Assembly (NCBI RefSeq): GCF_002946835.1
Contig: NZ_CP026652.1
Span: 5,022,001-5,086,000, forward strand
DNA length: 64,000 nucleotides
Direction: 5' to 3'
From: Streptomyces dengpaensis
GTDB lineage: Bacteria > Actinomycetota > Actinomycetes > Streptomycetales > Streptomycetaceae
Numbering within the stretch: the first letter of the stretch is position 1; the number at the start of each line of letters is the position of its first letter. A program made the position numbers and the translations under genes. The notes beneath the pieces are model-generated. The model was not told the origin of the DNA. It did no database searches and saw only the letters and a program-made list of their open reading frames with translations. Shown piece by piece: positions 36,461 through 45,378 of this stretch.

Positions 36461-37308
36461 AGTTCCTTCGCAAGCCTGTGGATGAAGTCACGCGAACGTG
36501 CGGGTTCGAGTGATACCGCCTCCACCTTACGGAAGAGCGTTCGAAAGGCGCCGAGTTGGGATTCGGAGTCGATGAAGGCGGTGCCGTGGGCTGTGTCGCG
36601 AAGCGCGGTGTCCAGTTTGGGTACCGCGCCACCCGCGTACGTCATGGCGCTCCAGGCTCCGCCGAAGTCGTCCAAGTCGAAGGGGATGACGCGCACCGTG
36701 ATGTGGTCCGCTTCGGAGAGTTCCAGGATGCGGGTCAGTTGAGTTCGTGTGGCGCTTCGGTTGCCGACACGGATACGCAGAGCCGCCTCGTGGATCACTG
36801 CTTCGTACGGGATGAGGGCCGGGCCCGTGATGATCACCTTGCGTTCCATGCGGTGGCTTACTCGCAACGCCAAGTCGTTGTCGGGGAGTTCGGGGACGCG
36901 GTACGAGAAGATGCCGCGAGCGTAGTCCTCCGTCTGAAAGAGGCCGGGGACATGCAGGAACTCGACGTCGAAACGGTACGTGGCGTGGTGCTCCAACTCG
37001 GCGATGTCCAGAAACGGAACTGGCAGCAGGCCCTGATACTTCTCCCACCAGCCGCGGGTCCGGTCCGTAGCCATCGCTACCATGGCCTCGGTCAACTCCT
37101 CGTCCGTGCAGGCGTAATTGGCAGCGAGCCGGCGAACGGTGTTCTCGCTCATGCCTACGACCCCGGACTCGATCTGGCTCAACCGGGCCGAGTCCGTTCC
37201 CAGAGCCGCGGCGGCTTCGCGTCCCTTGAGCCCTGCGGCCTCGCGCAGTTTCTGCAGCTCGGCGCCGAGACGCATCTGGCGCGCGGTGGGTTGCCGCCTG
37301 CGGGCCAT
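36457..37308 (-). CDS. XRE-family regulator with DUF5753 domain (WhiJ-like)
   Basis: 283 residues. The N-terminal XRE helix-turn-helix (RQMRLGAELQKLREAAGLKG ... LSQIESG) is followed by a DUF5753 ligand/partner domain (YQGLLPVPFLDIAELEHHA, VPGLFQTEDYAR, AVIHEAALRIRVG). It is the regulator of a three-gene set with the DUF397 protein and an RsbW-like ATPase encoded divergently. These sets influence development and antibiotic production. A palindrome 72 bases upstream may be its own operator. Confidence 0.9.
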   Translation of the reverse strand: MARRRQPTARQMRLGAELQKLREAAGLKGREAAAALGTDSARLSQIESGVVGMSENTVRRLAANYACTDEELTEAMVAMATDRTRGWWEKYQGLLPVPFLDIAELEHHATYRFDVEFLHVPGLFQTEDYARGIFSYRVPELPDNDLALRVSHRMERKVIITGPALIPYEAVIHEAALRIRVGNRSATRTQLTRILELSEADHITVRVIPFDLDDFGGAWSAMTYAGGAVPKLDTALRDTAHGTAFIDSESQLGAFRTLFRKVEAVSLEPARSRDFIHRLAKEL

Positions 37309-37379
37309 GGATTCCTCCTCGTCTCAACGGCCTTGGAACGGTGACTCGTTCGGGGGCAGATTATGGCAGCGGGTTGCGC

Positions 37380-37397
37380 GAGACCAATTTTGGTCTC
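37380..37397. promoter_or_regulatory. Palindrome in the XRE/ATPase intergenic region
   Basis: GAGACCAA-TT-TTGGTCTC: perfect 8-base arms, 72 bases before the XRE start and 147 bases before the ATPase start. AT-richness at its centre stands out. A likely binding site for the adjacent XRE protein; inference. Confidence 0.5.
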
Positions 37398-37543
37398 TAC
37401 CGTCAGTGACGCGACGCACACGCTGCGGAACGTCGGGATTCCCGGAAGCGCACCACTCCGTCCTGCCAGGACGGCTGTGACACTGCCACTGCCCGGGCCC
37501 GCCGCGAACTCTCAACCCCCCACTCCTGGATCGGAGTTCACCC

Positions 37544-37945
37544 ATGCCCAAAACCGAACCCTGGGAATACGTGCTCCACATCCCCCATGACGTCCGAGCG
37601 GTCACCGTCTGCCGCCGTACCGTCCGCTTGGTCCTCACGATGCACGGCCTGATCCGCCTGGCGGACGTCGCCGAGTTGCTGGCGGCGGAGCTGGTCTCCA
37701 ATGCCGTACGGCATACGAAGGGCCCGGCGGCTCTGCGGCTGCACTGGCGGGACGGCGTCCTGCGTATCGGTGCGTGGGACGCGAGCCCGGTGCCGCCGCC
37801 GTACGACCTGACGGTTGCCTCCGACGCGGAGACGGGCCGCGGGCTCGGGCTCGTCCGGGCCTGCGCCGACGACTGGGGCTGGCATCCGCTGCGGCAGGGT
37901 GGTGACTGCGGCAAGTACGTGTGGTGCGACCTGTCCGCGGCGTAG
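37544..37945 (+). CDS. RsbW-like ATP-binding protein (anti-sigma-type HATPase)
   Basis: 133 residues with the GHKL/HATPase fold: N-box ELLAAELVSNAVRHT, G1 box IGAWDASP and GRGLGLVRACADDWG. Single-domain proteins of this kind act as serine kinases or anti-sigma factors and are standard companions of XRE/DUF397 pairs. Divergent from the XRE gene, starting 235 bases away. Confidence 0.85.
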   Translation: MPKTEPWEYVLHIPHDVRAVTVCRRTVRLVLTMHGLIRLADVAELLAAELVSNAVRHTKGPAALRLHWRDGVLRIGAWDASPVPPPYDLTVASDAETGRGLGLVRACADDWGWHPLRQGGDCGKYVWCDLSAA

Positions 37946-37951
37946 GGGCCA

Positions 37952-38068
37952 GTGCTGGCCGTGGCCGGGTGGCGCCCGGACGTGAACAGCTCTCGGTGGG
38001 CCGAGATGGTCCATGCCGTGCGCGCCGAACATATGCCCGACGCGGAAGACCTGTTCGCCGAAGAGTGA
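37952..38068 (+). CDS. Possible small ORF or C-terminal gene remnant
   Basis: 38 codons from GTG 37952: VLAVAGWRPDVNSSRWAEMV, then HAVRAEHMPDAEDLFAEE. Codon bias is coding-like, but there is no ribosome site. It may be the tail of a lost gene or a micro-ORF coupled to the ATPase gene, whose stop is 7 bases upstream. Confidence 0.25.
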   Translation: MLAVAGWRPDVNSSRWAEMVHAVRAEHMPDAEDLFAEE

Positions 38069-38160
38069 CAGATCCGGCCGAGCTGTTCACGGCTGAACGG
38101 ATCTGAAGAGCCGTACGGGGGCCGCAGTCCCCTCAAGAACTCCGGCCCCGCTCGCAGCAG

Positions 38161-38481
38161 TCACCCCGAGGGTGGCGGCTGCTGCTCCTCCCCCTCCTCC
38201 GGCATCGGCGCCGGTGTCAGTGGTCGTAGCCACAGCCATGCCAGGAAGAACAGCCCCAGGGCGAGCATGCCCAGGCCCGTCCAGAGGTTGATGTTGATGC
38301 CCTCGGCCTTGTCGAGGTTGGCGTCGGAGACGGTGATGCCGGCGATCGTGACGATGATGCCGTAGAGGACGAACAGGGCGCCGATGATGCGGCGGATGTC
38401 GAAGAGGCGGGCGGCGGTCGCGGACTTGTGCTCCAGTTCCGTGACCGCGCGCTGGACGTCGCGCTCCGAGTACTCGGACAT
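38161..38481 (-). CDS. Small membrane protein with two helices, unknown
   Basis: 106 residues: an acidic/charged N-terminus (SEYSERDVQRAVTELEHKSA), a helix IIGALFVLYGIIVTIAGI, a short extracytoplasmic loop, a helix LGMLALGLFFLAWLWL and a Pro/Glu-rich tail. GGGAGGA lies just before the ATG. A conserved-looking neighbour of the sodium:solute symporter, with which it may share a transcript. Function unknown. Confidence 0.7.
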   Translation of the reverse strand: MSEYSERDVQRAVTELEHKSATAARLFDIRRIIGALFVLYGIIVTIAGITVSDANLDKAEGININLWTGLGMLALGLFFLAWLWLRPLTPAPMPEEGEEQQPPPSG

Positions 38482-38500
38482 GGTCCGTCAGTCCTCCCTT

Positions 38501-38560
38501 GTGAGAAGCCGTGAGAAGCCGTGAGAAGCCGTCAGAAGTCGTCGGAAGTTGGCGGAAGGC
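38501..38560. repeat. 10-bp tandem repeat, six copies
   Basis: GTGAGAAGCC occurs three times perfectly (38501-38530), followed by three degenerate copies (GTCAGAAGTC, GTCGGAAGTT, GGCGGAAGGC). It fills the gap between the symporter stop codon and the start of the small membrane protein gene. The period is about one helical turn. Confidence 0.85.
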
Positions 38561-38561
38561 G

Positions 38562-40319
38562 TCAGAGCGAGAACGAGAACGGGATGTAGCACGCCGCCGC
38601 CAGGATCACCGCCCCCCAGCCCAGCAGCGCCGGCTTGCGGTACCACGCGTCGTCGCCGGCGGCGGGCGGTTCGGCCATGCCGGGTGAGCGTGTGCCGTAC
38701 ACCAGGCCCTGGAGGTCCTCCTCCGGCTTCGGGGCGGTGAAGAGCGAGACCGCGACCATGACCACCGCGCCGGCTACGAAGCCCGCGATGGCCGAGACGA
38801 AGTTGGCGCCCTGGTCGGAGGGGATGCCGATGATGCCCTGCCGGTAGAACACGAAGTAATTCACCATCGCGGCCGTCGTGCCGGCCAGCAGCCCCCAGAA
38901 GCCCGACTTCATCGACGCCCGCCTCCAGAACATGCCGATGATGAAGACCACGAACATCGGCACGTTGAAGAAGGAGAAGAGGGCCTGCAGGTAGGCCATG
39001 ATGTTCGAGAACGACGAGGCCAGGAACGCCGCGCCGATGGACGCGAGGACGCCGATCGCCGTGATCAGGCGGCCGAAGCGTACGTAGTACGAGTCCTCGC
39101 GGCCCTTCACCACGTACTTCGCCCAGATGTCGGTCGTGAACACCGTGTTGAAGGACGAGATGTTGGCCGCCATGCCCGCCATGAACGCCGCGAGCAGGCC
39201 GGTGACCGCGATGCCGAGGACGCCGTTGGGCAGCAGCGCCTCCATCAGGTACGGGATCGCGTCGTTGTACTGGAGGTCCGAGTCCGCCGTGCCGATCTTC
39301 GGGACCAGGACCGCCGCCACCAGGCCCGGGATCATCACCAGGAAGACGATGAAGATCTTCGGGAACGCGGCGATCAGCGGGGTGCGCTGGGCCGCGGACA
39401 GGTTCCTCGCGGACAGCGCGCGCTGCACCTCGGCGAAGTTCGTCGTCCAGTAGCCGAAGGACAGCACGAAGCCGAGGCCGAGGACGATCGTCAGCCAGTT
39501 CGCGCCCAGCGGGTTGGGGTCGCCGATGCCGGTACCGCCCCACGCGGTGACGAAGTTGTCGCCGTGGGTCGCCGTGAGCGAGTCGGTCAGACCGTCCCAG
39601 CCGCCGACCTTCTTCAGGCCGAGTACGGAGATCGGGATGAGCGCGGCGAGGATGACGAAGAACTGCAGCACCTCGTTGTAGATCGCGGACGACAGGCCGC
39701 CGAGGGTGATGTACGCGAGCACGAACAGGCCCGCGACGACGATCGCCACCCACTGCGGCCAGCCGAGCAGCGCCTCGACGACGATCGCGAGGGCGTAGAG
39801 GTTCACACCGGCGATCAGGATCGCCGCGAAGGCGAACAGGATCGAACTCAGCAGGTGCGCCGCTCTGTCGAAGCGCAGCAGCAGGAACTCCGGGACCGAG
39901 CGGACCTTCGAGCCGTAGTAGAAGGGCATCATCACCAGGCCGAGGAAGACCATGGCCGGGATGGCGCCGATCCAGTACCAGTGCACGGTGTAGACGCCGT
40001 ACTGTGCGCTGTTCGCGGCCATGCCGAGGATCTCGGTGGCGCCCAGGTTGGCGGCGATGAACGCGAGCCCGGTGACCCAGGCGGGCAGCGAGCGCCCGGA
40101 GAGGAAGAAGTCGAGGCTTGTCTTGACGGACCGGCGTGCGGCGAAGCCGATGCCGAGGACGACGGCGAAGTAGATGCCGAGGATCGTGTAGTCGAGCCAG
40201 TTCGTGGGGAGCCGGAGCTCGGCGGCGAGGTGGGGCGGGAACCCGTCCGCCGGGTAGGTCCTGGCTCCCTCGGCCAGGTAGCTCCGGGCCCCGTCTGCCA
40301 GATACGTGGGGGTAGGCAT
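38562..40319 (-). CDS. Sodium:solute symporter (SSS/SLC5 family)
   Basis: 585 residues with about 14 membrane helices. The SSS core is visible: FFLSGRSLPAWVTGLAFIAA then NLGATEILGMAANSAQYG, and ITLGGLSSAIYNEVLQFF. Divergent from galT with 175 bases between the starts, so galactose or a related sugar is a plausible substrate, as for vSGLT; this is inference. ATG 40319 is chosen over the longer open frame, which runs through the divergent promoter. The N-terminus carries an octapeptide repeat (TYLADGAR, SYLAEGAR, TYPADGFP). Confidence 0.88.
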   Translation of the reverse strand: MPTPTYLADGARSYLAEGARTYPADGFPPHLAAELRLPTNWLDYTILGIYFAVVLGIGFAARRSVKTSLDFFLSGRSLPAWVTGLAFIAANLGATEILGMAANSAQYGVYTVHWYWIGAIPAMVFLGLVMMPFYYGSKVRSVPEFLLLRFDRAAHLLSSILFAFAAILIAGVNLYALAIVVEALLGWPQWVAIVVAGLFVLAYITLGGLSSAIYNEVLQFFVILAALIPISVLGLKKVGGWDGLTDSLTATHGDNFVTAWGGTGIGDPNPLGANWLTIVLGLGFVLSFGYWTTNFAEVQRALSARNLSAAQRTPLIAAFPKIFIVFLVMIPGLVAAVLVPKIGTADSDLQYNDAIPYLMEALLPNGVLGIAVTGLLAAFMAGMAANISSFNTVFTTDIWAKYVVKGREDSYYVRFGRLITAIGVLASIGAAFLASSFSNIMAYLQALFSFFNVPMFVVFIIGMFWRRASMKSGFWGLLAGTTAAMVNYFVFYRQGIIGIPSDQGANFVSAIAGFVAGAVVMVAVSLFTAPKPEEDLQGLVYGTRSPGMAEPPAAGDDAWYRKPALLGWGAVILAAACYIPFSFSL

Positions 40320-40392
40320 GCCGGTATCTATGCCCCACGCGCCCCAGAAGGCTGCCCGTGGTTCACAGACGCCCCCCAAAACCCCACAGGCA

Positions 40393-40440
40393 TTGACGCT
40401 ACTGTTGCCTTGTGGTTTGTTGTGTTCGGTTATGTTTGAA
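40393..40440. promoter_or_regulatory. Divergent control region of the symporter and galTEK
   Basis: A T/G-rich stretch (TTGTGGTTTGTTGTGTTCGG then TTATGTTTGA), unusual in this GC context, with repeated TTGT/TGTT hexamer-like units. It lies 55-100 bases upstream of galT. Such T-rich repeats are typical of the regulated galP1-type promoter region of Streptomyces gal operons and of DeoR-type operators. TTGACG at 40393-40398 may be a -35 element, but no clean -10 is placed. Confidence 0.4.
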
Positions 40441-40494
40441 GAGCCTCCAAGGTTGAAGAACCTGTAAGACTGGGCGCGGATGGGGAGTCCGACT

Positions 40495-41559
40495 GTGAAG
40501 AAGACCTCGACCCGGCTGGCCGACGGTCGTGAGCTCATCTACTACGACTCGCGCGACGACGTCGTGCGCGACGCGGTGGACCGGCGCCCGCTCGACCCGA
40601 CCGTCACCACCTCCGAGGTGCGCCGCGACCCGCTGCTCGGCGACTCCGTCGCCATCGCCTCGCACCGCCAGGGCCGCACCTACCACCCTCCGGCGGGCGA
40701 GTGCCCCCTGTGCCCGTCCTCCGGTGACCGCCTGAGCGAGATCCCGGACTCCTCGTACGACGTCGTGGTCTTCGAGAACCGCTTTCCCTCGCTCGCCGGT
40801 GACTCCGGCCGCTGCGAGGTCGTGTGCTTCACCTCCGACCACGACGCGTCCTTCGCCGACCTGAGCGAGGAGCAGGCGGGCCTGGTCCTGGACGCGTGGA
40901 CGGACCGGACGGCGGAGCTGTCGCACCTCTCCTCCGTCGAACAGGTCTTCTGCTTCGAGAACCGCGGCGCCGAGATCGGCGTCACCCTCGGCCACCCGCA
41001 CGGCCAGATCTACGCCTACCCCTTCACCACCCCGCGTACGGCGCTGATGCTGCGCTCGCTCGCCGCGCACAAGCAGGCGACCGGCGGCGAGAACCTCTTC
41101 GACGAGGTCGTCGCCCGCGAGCTGGCGGACGGCTCCCGGGTCGTCCTGTCGAGTGACCACTGGGTCGCCTTCGTGCCGTACGCCGCGCACTGGCCGTACG
41201 AGGTCCACCTCTATCCCCGGCGGCGGGTGCCCGACCTTCTCGGCCTCGACGAGGACGCGCGCAAAGAATTCCCTCAGGTCTATCTGGAACTCTTGAGGCG
41301 CTTCGACCGGATCTTCGGAGCGGGGGAGCCGCCGACGCCGTACATCGCCGCCTGGCACCAGGCGCCGTTCGGGTCGCTGGAGGAGTTCGAGAGCGTCAAC
41401 CGGGACGACTTCGCGCTTCACCTCGAGCTTTTCACCATTCGCCGAACTTCCGGCAAGCTGAAGTTCCTCGCGGGTTCCGAGTCCGGCATGAATGTGTTCA
41501 TCAACGACGTGCCGCCGGAAACCGCGGCCGAGCGACTGCGAGAGGTAGCGAGTTCATGA
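40495..41559 (+). CDS. galT: Galactose-1-phosphate uridylyltransferase
   Basis: 354 residues. The catalytic HPH motif is in [11 protein letters not shown] (His167-Pro-His169), with zinc-ligand CPLC near the N-terminus. Leloir pathway: exchanges UMP between UDP-glucose and galactose-1-phosphate. GTG 40495 is preferred because GGGGAG lies 7 bases upstream; ATG 40480 lacks a ribosome site. The stop overlaps the galE start (ATGA). Confidence 0.95.
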   Translation: MKKTSTRLADGRELIYYDSRDDVVRDAVDRRPLDPTVTTSEVRRDPLLGDSVAIASHRQGRTYHPPAGECPLCPSSGDRLSEIPDSSYDVVVFENRFPSLAGDSGRCEVVCFTSDHDASFADLSEEQAGLVLDAWTDRTAELSHLSSVEQVFCFENRGAEIGVTLGHPHGQIYAYPFTTPRTALMLRSLAAHKQATGGENLFDEVVARELADGSRVVLSSDHWVAFVPYAAHWPYEVHLYPRRRVPDLLGLDEDARKEFPQVYLELLRRFDRIFGAGEPPTPYIAAWHQAPFGSLEEFESVNRDDFALHLELFTIRRTSGKLKFLAGSESGMNVFINDVPPETAAERLREVASS

Positions 41560-42515
41560 GTGGGAAGTACTTGGTCACCGGCGGCGCGGGCTATGTCGGA
41601 AGCGTGGTCGCGCAGCACCTGCTGGAGGCCGGCCACGAGGTTGTCGTCCTCGACAACCTCTCCACCGGCTTCCGCGAGGGTGTGCCGACGGGCGCTTCCT
41701 TCATCGAGGGCGACATCCGCGACGCCGCCAAGTGGCTGGACTCCTCCTTCGACGCCGTGCTCCACTTCGCCGCGTTCTCGCAGGTCGGCGAGTCGGTCGT
41801 GAAGCCCGAGAAGTACTGGGACAACAACGTCGGCGGCACGATGGCGCTGCTCGCCGCGATGCGCGACGCGGGCGTCCGCAAGCTGGTCTTCTCCTCCACG
41901 GCCGCCACGTACGGCGAGCCCGAGACGACACCCATCGTCGAGACCGCGCCGACCCAGCCGACCAGCCCGTACGGCGCCTCCAAGCTCGCCGTCGACCACA
42001 TGATCACCGGCGAGGCGAAGGCCCACGGCCTGGGCGCGGTCTCGCTCCGCTACTTCAACGTGGCGGGCGCGTACGGGGAGTGCGGCGAGCGGCACGACCC
42101 CGAGTCGCACCTGATTCCCCTGGTCCTGCAGGTGGCGCAGGGCAAGCGTGAGGCCATCTCCGTCTACGGCGACGACTACCCGACGCCCGACGGCACGTGC
42201 GTCCGCGACTACATCCACGTGGCCGACCTGGCGGAGGCCCACCTGCTCGCCGTGGCCGCCGCCTCGCCCGGTGAGCACCTGATCTGCAACCTCGGCAACG
42301 GCAACGGCTTCTCCGTCCGCGAGGTCATCGAGACGGTGCGCCAGGTGACCGGGCACCCGATCCCCGAGGTCATGGCCCCGCGCCGCGGCGGCGACCCGGC
42401 TGTCCTGGTCGCCTCGGCGGAGACGGCCCGCGAGCGGCTCGGCTGGAACCCGTCCCGCGCGGATCTCGCGGGGATCGTCGCGGACGCGTGGGCGTTCGCT
42501 CAGAACCGGGACTGA
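41556..42515 (+). CDS. galE: UDP-glucose 4-epimerase
   Basis: 319-residue extended SDR: NAD-binding GGAGYVG (9-15), Ser/Thr in FSSTAATYG and the catalytic Tyr139xxxLys143 (YGASK). It interconverts UDP-galactose and UDP-glucose. Coupled to galT by ATGA overlap, in the Streptomyces galTEK order. Confidence 0.95.
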   Translation: MSGKYLVTGGAGYVGSVVAQHLLEAGHEVVVLDNLSTGFREGVPTGASFIEGDIRDAAKWLDSSFDAVLHFAAFSQVGESVVKPEKYWDNNVGGTMALLAAMRDAGVRKLVFSSTAATYGEPETTPIVETAPTQPTSPYGASKLAVDHMITGEAKAHGLGAVSLRYFNVAGAYGECGERHDPESHLIPLVLQVAQGKREAISVYGDDYPTPDGTCVRDYIHVADLAEAHLLAVAAASPGEHLICNLGNGNGFSVREVIETVRQVTGHPIPEVMAPRRGGDPAVLVASAETARERLGWNPSRADLAGIVADAWAFAQNRD

Positions 42516-42526
42516 GGAGTAACGAC

Positions 42527-43690
42527 GTGGGGCATGCGGTGGGGCACACTGAGGTTCGCGAGGGCTTCGAGGAGTTGTACGGGGCGGCGCCGGACGGTGT
42601 CTGGGCCGCACCGGGCCGGGTCAACCTGATCGGCGAGTACACCGACTTCAACGAGGGCTTCGTGATGCCGCTCGCCCTGCCGCACACGGCGGTCGCGGCC
42701 GTGGCGCGGCGCGGTGACGGCGTGCTGCGGCTGCACTCGGCCGACATCGAGGGGCCGGTCGTCGAACTGGACGCGGCGTCGCTGGAGCCCCTGGCCAACG
42801 CCGGCTGGGCCGCCTACCCGGCGGGCGTGGTGTGGGCGCTGCGCTCGGCGGGCCACGCGGTGGGCGGCGCCGATGTGCACCTCGCGTCGACGGTCCCCAC
42901 GGGTGCGGGCCTGTCCTCTTCCGCCGCCCTCGAGGTCGTGACGGCGCTCGCCCTCAACGACCTGTACGAACTCGGCCTCACCCGCCCCGAGCTGGCCCGC
43001 CTCGCCCAGCGCGCCGAGAACGACTTCGTCGGCGTCCCCTGCGGCGTGATGGACCAGACGGCCTCGGCGTGCTGCACGGAGGGGCACGCCCTGCACCTCG
43101 ACTGCCGTGACCTGTCCATCCGCCAGGTCCCCTTCGACCTGTCCGCTCACGGCCTTGAGCTGCTGGTCGTCGACACGCGCGTGAAGCACGCGCTGGGCGA
43201 CGGGGCGTACGCCGAGCGGCGTGCGGGGTGCGAGGAGGGCGCGCGGCTGCTCGGGGTCTCGCATCTGCGGGATGTCGCGTACGGGGAGCTCGACGCGGCG
43301 CTCGCGCGCCTGTCCGACGAGCGCGTACGCCGCTACGTGCGCCACGTCGTGTCCGACGACCACCGTGTGGACCAGGTCATCGCCCTGCTGGACGCGGGCG
43401 ACGTCCGCGCCATCGGCCCCGTCCTGACGGAGGGGCATCTGTCCCTGCGGGACGACCTGCGTATCTCCTGTGATGAGCTGGATCTTGCGGTCTCCGCGGC
43501 CAATGCCGCCGGCGCGGTGGGCGCCCGGATGACGGGCGGTGGCTTCGGCGGTTCCGCCGTCGTGCTGGTCGAGTCCGCCGACGCGGACACGGTCACCAAG
43601 GCGGTGACGGAGGCCTTTGCCGCGGTGGGGTTCACTGCGCCGCGGGTGTTTCCGGCGGTGGCCTCGGCGGGGGCGCGGCGGTTGAGCTGA
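42527..43690 (+). CDS. galK: Galactokinase
   Basis: A 387-residue GHMP kinase with the galactokinase signature GRVNLIGEYTDFNEGFVMP, the ATP loop VPTGAGLSSSAALE, and the third motif GARMTGGGFGGSAV. GTG 42527 has GAGGAG 7 bases upstream. It phosphorylates galactose at C1. Last gene of galTEK; an intergenic repeat follows. Confidence 0.95.
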   Translation: MGHAVGHTEVREGFEELYGAAPDGVWAAPGRVNLIGEYTDFNEGFVMPLALPHTAVAAVARRGDGVLRLHSADIEGPVVELDAASLEPLANAGWAAYPAGVVWALRSAGHAVGGADVHLASTVPTGAGLSSSAALEVVTALALNDLYELGLTRPELARLAQRAENDFVGVPCGVMDQTASACCTEGHALHLDCRDLSIRQVPFDLSAHGLELLVVDTRVKHALGDGAYAERRAGCEEGARLLGVSHLRDVAYGELDAALARLSDERVRRYVRHVVSDDHRVDQVIALLDAGDVRAIGPVLTEGHLSLRDDLRISCDELDLAVSAANAAGAVGARMTGGGFGGSAVVLVESADADTVTKAVTEAFAAVGFTAPRVFPAVASAGARRLS

Positions 43691-43696
43691 GGCAGG

Positions 43697-43818
43697 GCTT
43701 TTTTCGCCCCCTCCGCCCCTACCCGTCCCGTACCCGGGGGCTCCCCCCAGACCCCCGCTGTCGCGCTTCGCGCTCGTCCTCAAACTCCCCCAGAGGGGGT
43801 ACCCCCAGACGGGCTGAA
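43697..43818. repeat. Dispersed intergenic repeat, copy C (with inserted hairpin), after galK
   Basis: The repeat family (CGCCCCCTCCGCCCCTACCC, CCCCCAGACCCCCGCTGTCG, CGCTTCGCGCTCGTCCTCAAA) is interrupted before its last block by about 22 bases containing CCCCCAGAGGGGG, then resumes with GACGGGCTGAA. Its right part is read as the end of the convergent GNAT gene. Confidence 0.75.
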
Positions 43819-44262
43819 CCTCCTCAGCCTCTTCGTCAGCGTGTACTCCGTGATCCCCGGTGGATAGTCCGGGATTTCGCACACCACCTCGTAGCCCCGC
43901 TTCTTGTAGAAGTCGGGGGCCTGGAAGTCCCAGGTTTCCAGGCGTGAGTTGAGGCAGCCGCGGTCCTCGCGGGCGATGCGTTCGGCCTGGGCGAGGAGGT
44001 GGGAGCCGAGGCCCGTGCCGCGGTGGGGCTCGTCGACCCAGAGGTAGGTGACGTGGAGCCAGGTCGTCCAGGTGTGGCCGACCAGGCCGCCCGCCAGGCT
44101 CCCTGTCTCGTCCAACGCCCAGACGTGGAGGGGGCGTTCGCGTTCACCTGAGGTTCCGCGCAGGGCGCGCAGGACCGCGGACGCCGCCGTGTTGGTGTCC
44201 CGTAGGCGACGGCGGAGCAGATCCCGGCGGTCGTTGTCGACTCCTGTCTCAATACGAAACAT
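43780..44262 (-). CDS. GNAT-family N-acetyltransferase
   Basis: About 160 residues. Acetyl-CoA-binding motif A is present (LWVDEPHRGTGLGSHLLAQA), followed by RGCLNSRLETWDFQAPDFY and KKRGYEVV. Small-molecule or protein N-acetyltransferase of unknown substrate. ATG 44262 is used; ATG 44274 is possible. The last 12 or so residues (SPSGGTPSGGV) are encoded by the intergenic repeat, so the ancestral stop was probably just after LTKRLRRF. Confidence 0.85.
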   Translation of the reverse strand: MFRIETGVDNDRRDLLRRRLRDTNTAASAVLRALRGTSGERERPLHVWALDETGSLAGGLVGHTWTTWLHVTYLWVDEPHRGTGLGSHLLAQAERIAREDRGCLNSRLETWDFQAPDFYKKRGYEVVCEIPDYPPGITEYTLTKRLRRFSPSGGTPSGGV

Positions 44263-44530
44263 ACGGCTCACCATAAACGCGCTGGCAGGCCAGTTCTGCG
44301 AATTGCCTTCCGCTCCCCGCCCCCGGCCGTACTCTGATGAACGGCGCCGGTGGGGGCTGGTGCTGATCAGGGGGCGAGACAGTCGGGTACGACGCCCGAA
44401 GTGGGGGTAGCAGTTCCAGCACGGCGGCGGCCGTGCGGCTGCGGCACCCCGCTTCCGAGCCGTTCGAGCGGCTCTGGATCACTTCGGGCGCCGTACCCGC
44501 ACCGGCCGTCCCCCGACAGTGGGGGTTTCA

Positions 44531-45307
44531 GTGGTTCGCATCCGAGTACTGGTCGTCGACGACCACCGCATCTTCGCCGAGTCGCTCGCGGCCGCCCTCG
44601 CGGCCGAGCCCGACGTCGACGTGTCCGCGGCCGGCAGCGGCCCCGCCGCACTGCGCTGCCTGGAGCGCGCGGCGGCGGAGGGCCGCAGGTTCGACGTACT
44701 GCTCGTCGACGCCGACCTGGGCGGCCAGCTGCCCGGCCCGCGTCCGGCGGCCGTCCCCGTCCAGGACAGCAACGAGGACGGACTGGTGGACGGGATCTCG
44801 CTCGTCGCCGGTGTGCGGTCCGGGCAGCCGAGCGTACGAACGGTCGTGCTCGCCGAGAAGGACGATCCACGCCGGGCCGCCCTTGCCCTGCAGGCGGGGG
44901 CCTCCGGGTGGGTCGCCAAGGACTGTTCCCTGTCGCGGCTGCTCACCGTCATACGGGGAGTGCTGCGGGACGAGACCCATCTCCCGCCGGCCCTGCTCAC
45001 CGGCGTCCTGCGCGAACTCACCGCCGCGCGCAAGCACCGCACCGAGAGCGAGCGGCTCGTCGAGTCGCTCACGCCCCGGGAGCGCGAAGTGCTGCGGTGC
45101 ATGGTCGCCGGGCTGGGCCGGAAAGCCGTCGCGGAGCGGCTGTTCCTCTCCCCGCACACCGTCCGTACACATATGCAGAACGTGCTCGGGAAGCTCGGCG
45201 TCCACTCGACCCTCGCCGCCGTAGCGCTCGCCCGCCGCGCCGGGGTCGGGCCCGTCGACCTGGGGTCTGCCGGGCGGATCAGGCCGGAGGAAACCAACAG
45301 CGCCTGA
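44531..45307 (+). CDS. LuxR/NarL-family response regulator
   Basis: About 258 residues. The receiver domain starts IRVLVVDDHRIFAESLA; the phosphoacceptor strand is FDVLLVDADLGG (Asp60), followed by an unusual insert (GPRPAAVPVQDSNEDG). The C-terminal HTH is LTPREREVLRCMVAG ... SPHTVRTHMQNVLGKLG. Orphan: no kinase nearby. Related to the degenerate regulator at 26606. GTG 44531 is selected by the GGGGG site upstream; GTG 44519 is possible. Confidence 0.87.
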   Translation: MVRIRVLVVDDHRIFAESLAAALAAEPDVDVSAAGSGPAALRCLERAAAEGRRFDVLLVDADLGGQLPGPRPAAVPVQDSNEDGLVDGISLVAGVRSGQPSVRTVVLAEKDDPRRAALALQAGASGWVAKDCSLSRLLTVIRGVLRDETHLPPALLTGVLRELTAARKHRTESERLVESLTPREREVLRCMVAGLGRKAVAERLFLSPHTVRTHMQNVLGKLGVHSTLAAVALARRAGVGPVDLGSAGRIRPEETNSA

Positions 45308-45378
45308 TCAACGCGGCGAGCGGGGCCAGGTGTGCGTGCCAGGTCCCGCGTCTCCGGCATGATCCGCCCGGTGGGCCC

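Noticed and set aside
38501..38560. CRISPR-like short repeat
   Set aside because: 10-bp head-to-tail repeats without spacers.
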